This document shows, piece after piece, positions 5,580 to 11,388 of a stretch of 31,316 nt of DNA. The DNA is taken from positions 1-31,316 of the IMG/VR virus record IMGVR_UViG_3300032217_001251, one strand, 5' to 3'. A model generated the notes under the pieces. The model was not told the DNA's origin. It saw nothing but the letters and a program-made list of their open reading frames with translations, and made no database searches. The position numbers were made by a program, and so were the translations under genes. This stretch comes from a virus. Position 1 is the first letter of the stretch. Each line of letters begins with the position of its first letter.

Positions 5580-6098
5580 ATGACACAGCAACAACAAGCC
5601 ACAACAATCCGCATAATGACCAGCGACGAAATTCAAGAACGTCATGTCGCGCGTCAAAACTCGTCAGTCACCTACAACGGTCCAGCCCGCTACATTAACC
5701 CGCTAACCGACCGGCAAACATTTTCGCCAGTAGTTGACGAGATTGTTACAGAACGAGCAGACGGCTCATCATCATCTGCTTTTGTGTGCACCAAATGTGA
5801 TTACAACTCAACGAACTTTTTCGTTGTTCAGGCACATTACGCATGCCACTTCCCTAAGAAAGAAAAGGGCTCAAAGCCAGCAATCAAAGCTACACGAATC
5901 TCCTCAAGTCTCAACACACAAATCAGTGATCTGATTGAGACCGAGATTAAAAACGCAGTTGCTGCACAAATCGCCAAAGCCACAGCCAAACTGCAGAAAG
6001 AACGCGACGACGCAGTAGCAGCCGCTAAGAAAGCAAAAGCTGCTCAGCGAGACGCTGAACGTCGCCTAGACACAATCCGCAAATCATTAGCAATCTAA
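5580..6098 (+). CDS. C2H2 zinc-finger and coiled-coil protein
   Basis: A 172-residue protein with GAAAGG before its ATG. It carries one textbook C2H2 zinc finger: C70-x2-C73-x12-H86-x3-H90, with an aromatic residue two before C70 and a hydrophobic V83 at the usual leucine position. A basic linker follows. Residues about 112-168 form a long Ala/Lys/Glu-rich coiled coil (KATAKLQKERDDAV). The product is likely a dimeric nucleic-acid- or protein-binding regulator; this is inferred from architecture. No named family is recognised. Confidence 0.7.
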   Translation: MTQQQQATTIRIMTSDEIQERHVARQNSSVTYNGPARYINPLTDRQTFSPVVDEIVTERADGSSSSAFVCTKCDYNSTNFFVVQAHYACHFPKKEKGSKPAIKATRISSSLNTQISDLIETEIKNAVAAQIAKATAKLQKERDDAVAAAKKAKAAQRDAERRLDTIRKSLAI

Positions 6099-6110
6099 AA
6101 CTTGTCATAC

Positions 6111-6137
6111 AGCCCCCAGCCACATGGTTTGGGGCTT
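6111..6137 (+). terminator. Stem-loop of the same family before the 6181 gene
   Basis: AGCCCCCAGCC (6111-6121) pairs with GGTTTGGGGCT (6126-6136), with one C-T mismatch and a G-U pair, around loop ACAT. The tail TTGTTCGTATTT is only partly U-rich, so termination should be weaker than at 5519. It ends 44 nt before the start codon at 6181. Confidence 0.6.
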
Positions 6138-6180
6138 GTTCGTATTTACCGACCAACTAATAACTATGAAAGGCAATGAC

Positions 6181-6642
6181 ATGACATCTCAGCAAAACGA
6201 CTCAATGGAACCTGGCCTCACTGAAGAACTTAAAGAAATTCAAGCAGTAATCCAAAACGTTACATGGCTCAACCAGAAATATGAAGATGACTGGCGCCTA
6301 CTCGGCAAACTCCTTCATCAAGAAGCAAATAGCCGTAAATGGTGTGACGAATATCAAGAATTCGTGTGCAAAGTAAATTCTTTGACGACACATTTAAAAA
6401 TGGAATTCCCCGTTAGGGAATACTGCGTTTCATGGTCAACAGACGTGATCGTGACAGTCAGCGGAACAAAGAAGATCACTGCCTTTGATTCTGAAGACGC
6501 CGCACTAATTTTTCATGATCGTGCCGATATTGAAATTTCTCATTCGGACATGATCAGAGCCATCGACATGGGCAACTGGGATTGCGATGACATAGACATC
6601 AGCATCAACGACATCGAAACCATCGGTCCAGTTCAAGCTTAG
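6181..6642 (+). CDS. Unrecognised acidic 153-residue protein
   Basis: The start at 6181 is chosen because GAAAGG lies 7 nt before it. The open frame extends upstream through the hairpin at 6111-6137, but no ribosome site precedes the earlier ATG. The N-terminal third is helical (LTEELKEIQAVIQNV) and the C-terminal third is strongly acidic (DMGNWDCDDIDISINDIE). No family, membrane segment or signal peptide is visible. Acidic small phage proteins sometimes mimic DNA or inhibit host enzymes, but nothing specific supports that here. Confidence 0.7.
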   Translation: MTSQQNDSMEPGLTEELKEIQAVIQNVTWLNQKYEDDWRLLGKLLHQEANSRKWCDEYQEFVCKVNSLTTHLKMEFPVREYCVSWSTDVIVTVSGTKKITAFDSEDAALIFHDRADIEISHSDMIRAIDMGNWDCDDIDISINDIETIGPVQA

Positions 6643-6659
6643 CCGGCAAGAAACTGCTC

Positions 6660-6691
6660 AACCCCCAACCACATGGTTGGGGGTTTTCGTC
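6660..6691 (+). terminator. Stem-loop of the same family before the 6710 gene
   Basis: A perfect 11-bp stem AACCCCCAACC/GGTTGGGGGTT (6660-6670/6675-6685) with loop ACAT is followed by TTCGTCTTT. It is a good intrinsic terminator located 24 nt before the next ATG; the ribosome site AAAGGA lies in that gap. Confidence 0.7.
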
Positions 6692-6709
6692 TTTACGAAA
6701 GGAAACATC

Positions 6710-6901
6710 ATGGCTTTCTGCAGAATCTGCAAAACAGCAGTATCCACCTACAAACAAGTACCAACAGGCAGCTTGTACGTGTGGAACGGCACGGGCTTGG
6801 TTTTGGGCAAGGGGTTTGCTTACGCGTGCAGCGATGAATGCCAGGCAGTAATCATCGCTAACTCCGGTCGCATTGCACGTCTGAAGTTGGTGGCGTCATG
6901 A
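6710..6901 (+). CDS. Small treble-clef-type zinc protein with a tail-fibre-like insert
   Basis: A 63-residue protein. The start is at 6710, after GAAAGGA; an upstream in-frame ATG at 6677 lies inside the hairpin. Cysteines C4-x2-C7 and C40-x3-C44 form a probable zinc site. Between them lies the peptide LYVWNGTGLVLGK, which is nearly the same as LYVWNGSGWVLGK in the tail fibre encoded at 11389-13707, also at DNA level (see findings). Its TGA overlaps the next ATG as ATGA. Function unknown. Confidence 0.7.
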   Translation: MAFCRICKTAVSTYKQVPTGSLYVWNGTGLVLGKGFAYACSDECQAVIIANSGRIARLKLVAS

Positions 6902-7170
6902 GACTCCCTTCGCTTCGTTGCGAATACTGCGGCGACGACATGAACGACGACACATGCCCAAACTATAAATCCAGCTGCATCACCTGCTGCATCGAAAGTG
7001 GCGACATATGTGGCCACCATCAATGCAGCAGCACCTGCGAATGCGGATATCGAGAACAACACGGCTACAGCAAAGACGTTCTCTCACCCACACTTCTGAT
7101 CCTCGGATTCATCTTCCTACTCAGCATCGTCGGCGGCATTCAAACCGCCGGCTACCCAATCACCCCATAG
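6898..7170 (+). CDS. Cys-rich protein with a C-terminal membrane helix
   Basis: A 90-residue protein coupled to the previous gene by ATGA. The first 50 residues contain ten cysteines (C8, C11, C20, C27, C30, C31, C38, C43, C47, C49) and a HH pair at 40-41, enough for two zinc sites or several disulfides. One hydrophobic helix follows at about 62-81 (SPTLLILGFIFLLSIVGG). It is probably a tail-anchored membrane protein with a cytoplasmic zinc domain. Not recognised as a known family. Confidence 0.65.
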   Translation: MRLPSLRCEYCGDDMNDDTCPNYKSSCITCCIESGDICGHHQCSSTCECGYREQHGYSKDVLSPTLLILGFIFLLSIVGGIQTAGYPITP

Positions 7171-7183
7171 AAAGGACAAAAAC

Positions 7184-7525
7184 ATGTTCGACTTCGTACT
7201 CGACAATTTGTTCGACAAGTACAAGATCACTGTTCCTTTCCGCAAAGAAGCACGCATCCATATACGTGGTGTTGAACGAGGCGTCGATTCACATTCCACC
7301 GTTAATGGTTGGCTTGAATGTCCAGAGTGCGGCGGCCCTGTCAGTCTCGTTGTGCCAGTCGCAATTCATCGCACCTACCCACCAAGTAAAAACTGGGGAC
7401 GGCTAGCGGAAATGAATCATAAAGACTGCCCAGGCGAGTATCACACCGAAGATTGCTATCCACTTGTTTGCGTTGAATGCAAAGAGTGGTTCAACACTCC
7501 ATACGGCCTTGAAGTAGATATCTAA
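7184..7525 (+). CDS. Putative zinc-ribbon protein
   Basis: A 113-residue protein with AAAGGA before its ATG. Two CxxC knuckles, C46-x2-C49 (CPECGG) and C96-x2-C99 (CVECKEW), with C82 and C91 between them, form a likely zinc ribbon. The N-terminal 25 residues are amphipathic. It has no membrane segment and no recognised family. It lies only 13 nt after the Cys-rich membrane gene, so the 6710-7525 genes are probably expressed together. Confidence 0.65.
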   Translation: MFDFVLDNLFDKYKITVPFRKEARIHIRGVERGVDSHSTVNGWLECPECGGPVSLVVPVAIHRTYPPSKNWGRLAEMNHKDCPGEYHTEDCYPLVCVECKEWFNTPYGLEVDI

Positions 7526-7539
7526 CAACGGAGACTGCA

Positions 7540-7815
7540 ATGAATACTCGCACAAACGAAGAAGTCACTGTAACGATGACCGTTACTCTCAGTACATACC
7601 AAACGCTTATGGAAATTTTGTTTGACGCCGGCATGCAAGCCCTTGATCGTTGGGAAGAGGCAGACACTGCAATTACGTCAGCAATGACATGGTCCAACTG
7701 CAAAAGAGCTTCTGACGCTTTGTGCGAAGTTACAAAGCATTTAGAACCTTGGATGACGCCACCTATGACGGTAGACCTAAGTCAAACTTTCTCATTCAGA
7801 AATCACAACTCTTAA
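7540..7815 (+). CDS. Unrecognised 91-residue protein
   Basis: ACGGAGA stands 6 nt before the ATG. It is helical and acidic in the middle (LDRWEEADTAITSAM). There is no motif of known function. It is the last gene before the first of two similar intergenic hairpin elements (7821-7888). Confidence 0.65.
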   Translation: MNTRTNEEVTVTMTVTLSTYQTLMEILFDAGMQALDRWEEADTAITSAMTWSNCKRASDALCEVTKHLEPWMTPPMTVDLSQTFSFRNHNS

Positions 7816-7820
7816 CATAT

Positions 7821-7888
7821 CCCAGCACTACTCGACCCCATCTCTTGTTTCCCTGAGAGGTGGGGTTTTTGAAGTTCTGGGCCAGCCA
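7821..7888 (+). repeat. Intergenic structured element, copy 1
   Basis: An outer stem CCCAG/CTGGG (7821-7825/7877-7881) encloses an inner 11-bp terminator stem ACCCCATCTCT/AGAGGTGGGGT (7835-7845/7856-7866, one G-U) followed by TTTTG. The flanks, CCCAGCACTACTCG on the left and GAAGTTCTGGGCCAGCCA on the right, recur almost unchanged in copy 2 (8241-8304), while the inner stem differs in sequence but keeps its pairing. It sits between 7540-7815 and 7920-8240. It could be a terminator, an RNA-processing site or a protein-binding RNA. Confidence 0.6.
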
Positions 7889-7919
7889 GCAACTCACAAA
7901 ATAAGGAGAAATAAACATC

Positions 7920-8240
7920 ATGATCGATCCTCAAATTACACTCACCATCATCAACGACAATCCTGACTACAGCACCCGCTTAGAAGTAATCAAAGCCCAA
8001 TCATTTGGACTGTACACACAGCCCCTTTTAGAGAAGATGGCTGAAATTTCAGAAGGATGCATACTCGCTGAAATAAGTATTTCCGGCTATCTTCTGGGTC
8101 TGATGCTCATAGACAAACTTGAAGGTGTTGAGCAGTGGAACGAGTCCTTTACAAAGGTCGCCGACAACGCGCGTAAAGCCTTTGAAACAGTCGCATTCGA
8201 TCTCGAGTTTGTCTCGATTACTAATCAAATCGACAAGTAA
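7920..8240 (+). CDS. Unrecognised 106-residue protein
   Basis: ATAAGGAGA lies about 11 nt before the ATG. The protein is helical, with a moderately hydrophobic stretch (CILAEISISGYLLGLMLI, about residues 47-64) that could be a buried helix or a weak membrane segment. It is flanked on both sides by copies of the intergenic structured element, suggesting that gene and element duplicated or are regulated as a unit. No family is recognised. Confidence 0.65.
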   Translation: MIDPQITLTIINDNPDYSTRLEVIKAQSFGLYTQPLLEKMAEISEGCILAEISISGYLLGLMLIDKLEGVEQWNESFTKVADNARKAFETVAFDLEFVSITNQIDK

Positions 8241-8304
8241 CCCAGCATTACTCGGCCTCATCTTCTAACTAGAAGATGAGGCCTTTGGAGTTTTGGGCTA
8301 GCCA
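8241..8304 (+). repeat. Intergenic structured element, copy 2
   Basis: An outer stem CCCAG/TTGGG (8241-8245/8293-8297, last pair G-U) encloses a perfect 13-bp inner stem GGCCTCATCTTCT/AGAAGATGAGGCC (8254-8266/8271-8283), then TTT. Left flank CCCAGCATTACTCG and right flank GGAGTTTTGGGCTAGCCA align with copy 1, with only a few substitutions that keep the pairing. It ends about 32 nt before the next start codon at 8336. Confidence 0.6.
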
Positions 8305-8335
8305 AATTCCGTTACCACACATGGAAGGCAAAAAC

Positions 8336-9394
8336 ATGTCAACCACAACAGCCTCGGCGCCACACGCGCCAATGGCAGACACAGCCAAACTGTCTGCAAT
8401 CAGGGCCGCATTCGCAGCACGATTTGGAAAACTAATTAAGCCAGCATTTCCAGACGGCGAATGGATTTCATTCAAAGATGTTCTTCTTAACGGTTCACTC
8501 AGCGACAAAGCGGCGCTAATCAAAGCTGCTGCGCAAGTAGCGCTGACTACGTTCTCTAAGAAAGCCGGACCAGTATTCAATAACGGCAAAGTGACATTAC
8601 TGCTCACCGCAGCATTGTCCAGCAAAAGCAATATGGAGTGGACTATTGACAAGTTCACTACTGCTGTACGTTTCCTCGGTCGATGCGTTATGGCCACGTT
8701 CCGTATGCCAATCAACTTGCTAGATAAGGCTGTGGAAGAGATCATCGCATTCATTGTCGAATTTCATATCGCTCGCACTGGTGAAGATGTCACGCCAAAC
8801 AGTTTAATTCTCAAGTGCGATCGCACAGCAGTGCGTATTTTCCGCTTCTGGAACCGTAACCTTGACGTTGTTGAGGCAGGATTCACCAAAGTGTTTGACC
8901 GGATTGAATCAGGTTTGAAAAGCCCCAGCACCATCTGGATTGCTACTCAAACAATGCTGGTCGCGTCAATTCTTCACTTCTTGAAAGATTTCCCGCTGAT
9001 CAACAAATTCGGCGCACCGCTTGTTTCCGCTGCGGCACGTTCACCATTTGGTGGAGCGACAGTTAAAACTCTGTCATCAAACGGCTGGGAGTTTTGGGCT
9101 GCAGCAATCGGCATCATTCTTGCCACGGCCTTAGTCAACATGATTTTCAGCCGTTCAAACAAGTCAGTCGATGACACTATTACGGAGATCGTCGTTACTG
9201 ACGAGAACATGTCGTCGCCAGCCGCTACAACTGAAACCAGTGTAAATAACGGTGACACTCTGGTTGAAACTGTTCAGGTAACTGACGTGCTCAGCGAAGA
9301 AGAAGCAAAAGTGAAGGCTGATGCCATCATGCGCGACGTTAAAGCTGTGCATGGTTCAAACAGGAATAAGCCGCGCGCTAAGAGGCGCAAGTGA
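8336..9394 (+). CDS. Unrecognised 352-residue membrane protein
   Basis: The start at 8336 follows GGAAGG; an earlier in-frame ATG at 8276 lies inside the hairpin element and has no ribosome site. The N-terminal half is helical and soluble with many Ala/Lys. Two hydrophobic helices are seen at about 199-216 (TIWIATQTMLVASILHFL) and 252-271 (EFWAAAIGIILATALVNMI). An acidic Thr-rich stretch follows (about 279-325), and the protein ends in a basic tail (NKPRAKRRK). No known domain was recognised. Its TGA overlaps the next GTG start (GTGA), so it is coupled to the Cys-rich gene at 9391. Confidence 0.65.
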   Translation: MSTTTASAPHAPMADTAKLSAIRAAFAARFGKLIKPAFPDGEWISFKDVLLNGSLSDKAALIKAAAQVALTTFSKKAGPVFNNGKVTLLLTAALSSKSNMEWTIDKFTTAVRFLGRCVMATFRMPINLLDKAVEEIIAFIVEFHIARTGEDVTPNSLILKCDRTAVRIFRFWNRNLDVVEAGFTKVFDRIESGLKSPSTIWIATQTMLVASILHFLKDFPLINKFGAPLVSAAARSPFGGATVKTLSSNGWEFWAAAIGIILATALVNMIFSRSNKSVDDTITEIVVTDENMSSPAATTETSVNNGDTLVETVQVTDVLSEEEAKVKADAIMRDVKAVHGSNRNKPRAKRRK

Positions 9395-10551
9395 CTAATA
9401 AACGTGTCCATCCAGCAAGTTGGCTGGACACACGTGGTGGCTATCGATACATCGCGGGTGCAGATCAAAACCAAATATGGGCAACCATGACGTATCCAAG
9501 AGCGTCAGGATACGCACTTGCTCCAGCCCTTATATACGACTACACGTTTGGGTTTCCATACAACAATGTCGTTCATGACAAGTCCGGTGAACGTGCATAT
9601 CCGTTTTATGTACCGGCTGTCGTTCGGTGGGAATCAGCAATAGGTGTAGATGGAAAAATTCTTCCGGAAGTTATGGAAGAACTTGTTGATCGCGACATCA
9701 TCAATCTGCCTGGACCGCCCGTACTTGTTTCAGATAGCCGATTCTTATGCGAATTTGTTAACCAGTTTTCTGAATATGACGACATGGCTTTCCGCAATTT
9801 TATTTACCCACATGAAATATGCGATTGCGGAAATAAGCATGATCCGTCAAATTGGCAAACAGGGATTGCGTCAGCTTTTCAACTAACACCAATCACAAAT
9901 GAAGCATATTTTTCGATTCATGACGACATTAAAAAAGCAGACCATGAGATGGGTTTTGCTGCACTCGCATTATCAGAACAAACAACAGAAGAATGGTGGG
10001 ACGAACTAACTGACCGCGCATCATTTGGCGAAACATTAGACGAAGCATTTCGTTCCTGCCATTGCAGATATATAGAAGAAGAAGTTGAAAAAACATGGCG
10101 CTGTGTTGCGCACGACTGCCCTGAAGCCGGTCAACCACACGAACATACGCAAACATCATCGTCACTCAAACTGGAATGCCAAGACAGCGGGACATGTCCC
10201 TGCGCCGAAGGACTTTTCAACAATCGATGCGTATGCGGAAGCACAGAGCCTACCTATCAGCAATTAAACACAGAAATAAAAGCAGCAGTCGAACATGGTC
10301 TGATCACAGTTGAGGGAAATGTCCTCCGACAAGAGAATCATGAAATTTGGCGCTACTGCATTAACTCATTCATGAACGGCCTAAAAGCAGTTCATGACCT
10401 GCAAGGCCATCCAAGTTTCTCTAAGGAGACAACATGCTTTACCTCATCATGGCAACAGTTATCGCCCTACTCGGATATGCGTTCGCTCGAAATGCATCGC
10501 CAGAAACTGTGGCAACCTTCAATCGATTTGGTCAAGCCGCTGGCATCCTAA
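9391..10551 (+). CDS. Unrecognised Cys-rich 386-residue protein
   Basis: Starts with GTG overlapping the upstream stop as GTGA. The first 140 residues are aromatic-rich. Several cysteine clusters follow: C144/C146, C223/C225, C238/C243, and C263, C269, C271, C280, C282 with interspersed His, typical of multiple zinc sites. No enzyme motif is evident. The last 39 residues are encoded within the next gene (10434-10736) in another frame; that long overlap may mean the natural stop has been lost. The family is unknown. Confidence 0.6.
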   Translation: MTNKRVHPASWLDTRGGYRYIAGADQNQIWATMTYPRASGYALAPALIYDYTFGFPYNNVVHDKSGERAYPFYVPAVVRWESAIGVDGKILPEVMEELVDRDIINLPGPPVLVSDSRFLCEFVNQFSEYDDMAFRNFIYPHEICDCGNKHDPSNWQTGIASAFQLTPITNEAYFSIHDDIKKADHEMGFAALALSEQTTEEWWDELTDRASFGETLDEAFRSCHCRYIEEEVEKTWRCVAHDCPEAGQPHEHTQTSSSLKLECQDSGTCPCAEGLFNNRCVCGSTEPTYQQLNTEIKAAVEHGLITVEGNVLRQENHEIWRYCINSFMNGLKAVHDLQGHPSFSKETTCFTSSWQQLSPYSDMRSLEMHRQKLWQPSIDLVKPLAS

Positions 10552-10736
10552 ACCGCGTATTAACAGTGATGGATTCCATCAGAGTTGTCGCTGTCTGGTT
10601 CTCAAACGGTGAAACAGGTTCAGGGCCACTCGGTGTGCCATCACCAGTAGTAGGAAAAACAACGACGCATCGATCAATGCCAGATCGACTCAACACGAAT
10701 GATCCCTCAACATACGTTGACGGAATAGGCATTTAA
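10434..10736 (+). CDS. Small membrane-anchored protein
   Basis: A 100-residue protein with a strong ribosome site TAAGGAGA before its ATG, although the first 118 nt overlap the preceding gene in another frame. The N-terminal helix (LYLIMATVIALLGYAFA, residues 2-18) is a membrane anchor or uncleaved signal. A second moderately hydrophobic segment lies about 38-57, and the tail is Gly/Pro/Ser/Thr-rich. It is the last rightward gene before the convergent terminator. Not recognised. Confidence 0.65.
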   Translation: MLYLIMATVIALLGYAFARNASPETVATFNRFGQAAGILNRVLTVMDSIRVVAVWFSNGETGSGPLGVPSPVVGKTTTHRSMPDRLNTNDPSTYVDGIGI

Positions 10737-10742
10737 CAACCT

Positions 10743-10893
10743 GGGCAGGGTTTCGCTGCCCGCGCACCGCCTCAGCCGAAGTCCTTGAGCAAGGGACACG
10801 AAACGCGTAAGCCGTGAGAGCGCCGTGAAGTTAGCAATCGTCCTTCTATCCTCGGCTGATATGAAGTCGACACCTTTCCGTACTGTCATATCA
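10743..10893. ncRNA. Structured intergenic region, candidate RNA
   Basis: This gene-free stretch between convergent operons holds a hairpin GGGCAG/CTGCCC (10743-10748/10756-10761), a long-range 8-bp pairing TCAGCCGA/TCGGCTGA (10772-10779/10852-10859) enclosing smaller stems, and an 8-bp hairpin TGATATGA/TCATATCA (10857-10864/10886-10893). The last two stems share bases 10857-10859, so they compete for them, as in switching leaders. No promoter could be assigned firmly. It may be a regulatory RNA, a read-through 3' UTR, or neither. Confidence 0.35.
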
Positions 10894-10900
10894 AACCTGC

Positions 10901-10938
10901 AGCCCCCTGCTGCTCCCTTTTGGGAGCGGTAGGGGGCT
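10901..10938. terminator. Bidirectional terminator between early and late operons
   Basis: Seventeen consecutive pairs (10901-10917 with 10922-10938, two G-U) enclose a TTTT loop. The stem begins AGCCCCCTGC. Rightward, an eight-T run follows at 10946-10953. Leftward transcripts would have a weaker tail. It separates the end of the rightward genes (10736) from the end of the leftward late genes (10966). Confidence 0.75.
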
Positions 10939-10965
10939 AATGGAATTTTTTTTGCGTTTCAGGAC

Positions 10966-11313
10966 CTATTTAGAGTTCTCCATATGTTGTTCAAAACGGC
11001 CACGCAGTTCGCCAACTTCAACAGCCAGATCATTAGTTTTTGCATCTACTCGATCGACAGTGTCTGAAATGCGGTTAATAGCTTCACGCATCCCACCAGA
11101 GTTACCGCCAAACTCTTTCTTCAAATCTTCTTTAAAACCTGCGATCTCGGCGAGGATCACCTGCCTTTCACCTTCACCTTCGATCAGTTTCTTCTCTAAC
11201 TCGTTATCGCGCTTATCAATGTTGTGACGGATACGCCAAGCACCAAGGATTATTGCTGCGATGACAACTGCGACATCAACTCCGGCCGAAATGCTGAAAA
11301 TGTTGAAATCCAC
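10966..11313 (-). CDS. Membrane-anchored coiled-coil protein at the end of the late operon
   Basis: The start is GTG at 11313 with GGAGAA upstream. It is a 115-residue protein with one N-terminal membrane helix (about residues 11-27, GVDVAVVIAAIILGAW), then a long charged helix to the C terminus (KRDNELEKKLIEGEGERQVI and RISDTVDRVDAKTNDLAVEV). This TM-plus-coiled-coil plan resembles small actinophage proteins such as DUF2746 members and XhlA-like lysis accessories. A second holin or lysis-timing role is possible but unproven. It is the last gene of the leftward unit. Confidence 0.65.
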   Translation of the reverse strand: MDFNIFSISAGVDVAVVIAAIILGAWRIRHNIDKRDNELEKKLIEGEGERQVILAEIAGFKEDLKKEFGGNSGGMREAINRISDTVDRVDAKTNDLAVEVGELRGRFEQHMENSK

Positions 11314-11388
11314 ACCAATTCTCCAGAGAAGATGTTGTCAATTGTCTTGACTAATCTTCTCGCAGATAACGATCAGAGAACAGGTACG

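Noticed and set aside
6124-6180. Upstream extension of the 6181 gene
   Set aside because: The early ATG lies inside the hairpin and lacks a ribosome site, while GAAAGG precedes the ATG at 6181.
4181-8304. CRISPR-like array from repeated GGTTGGGG segments
   Set aside because: The copies are palindromic stem-loops separated by whole genes, with no short regular spacers and no cas genes.
10770-10865. Possible hammerhead ribozyme (CGAAAC after a short stem, and a CTGAT near 10856)
   Set aside because: The CUGANGA box is not present in the correct place or form, and the order of boxes and stems does not give a three-way junction.
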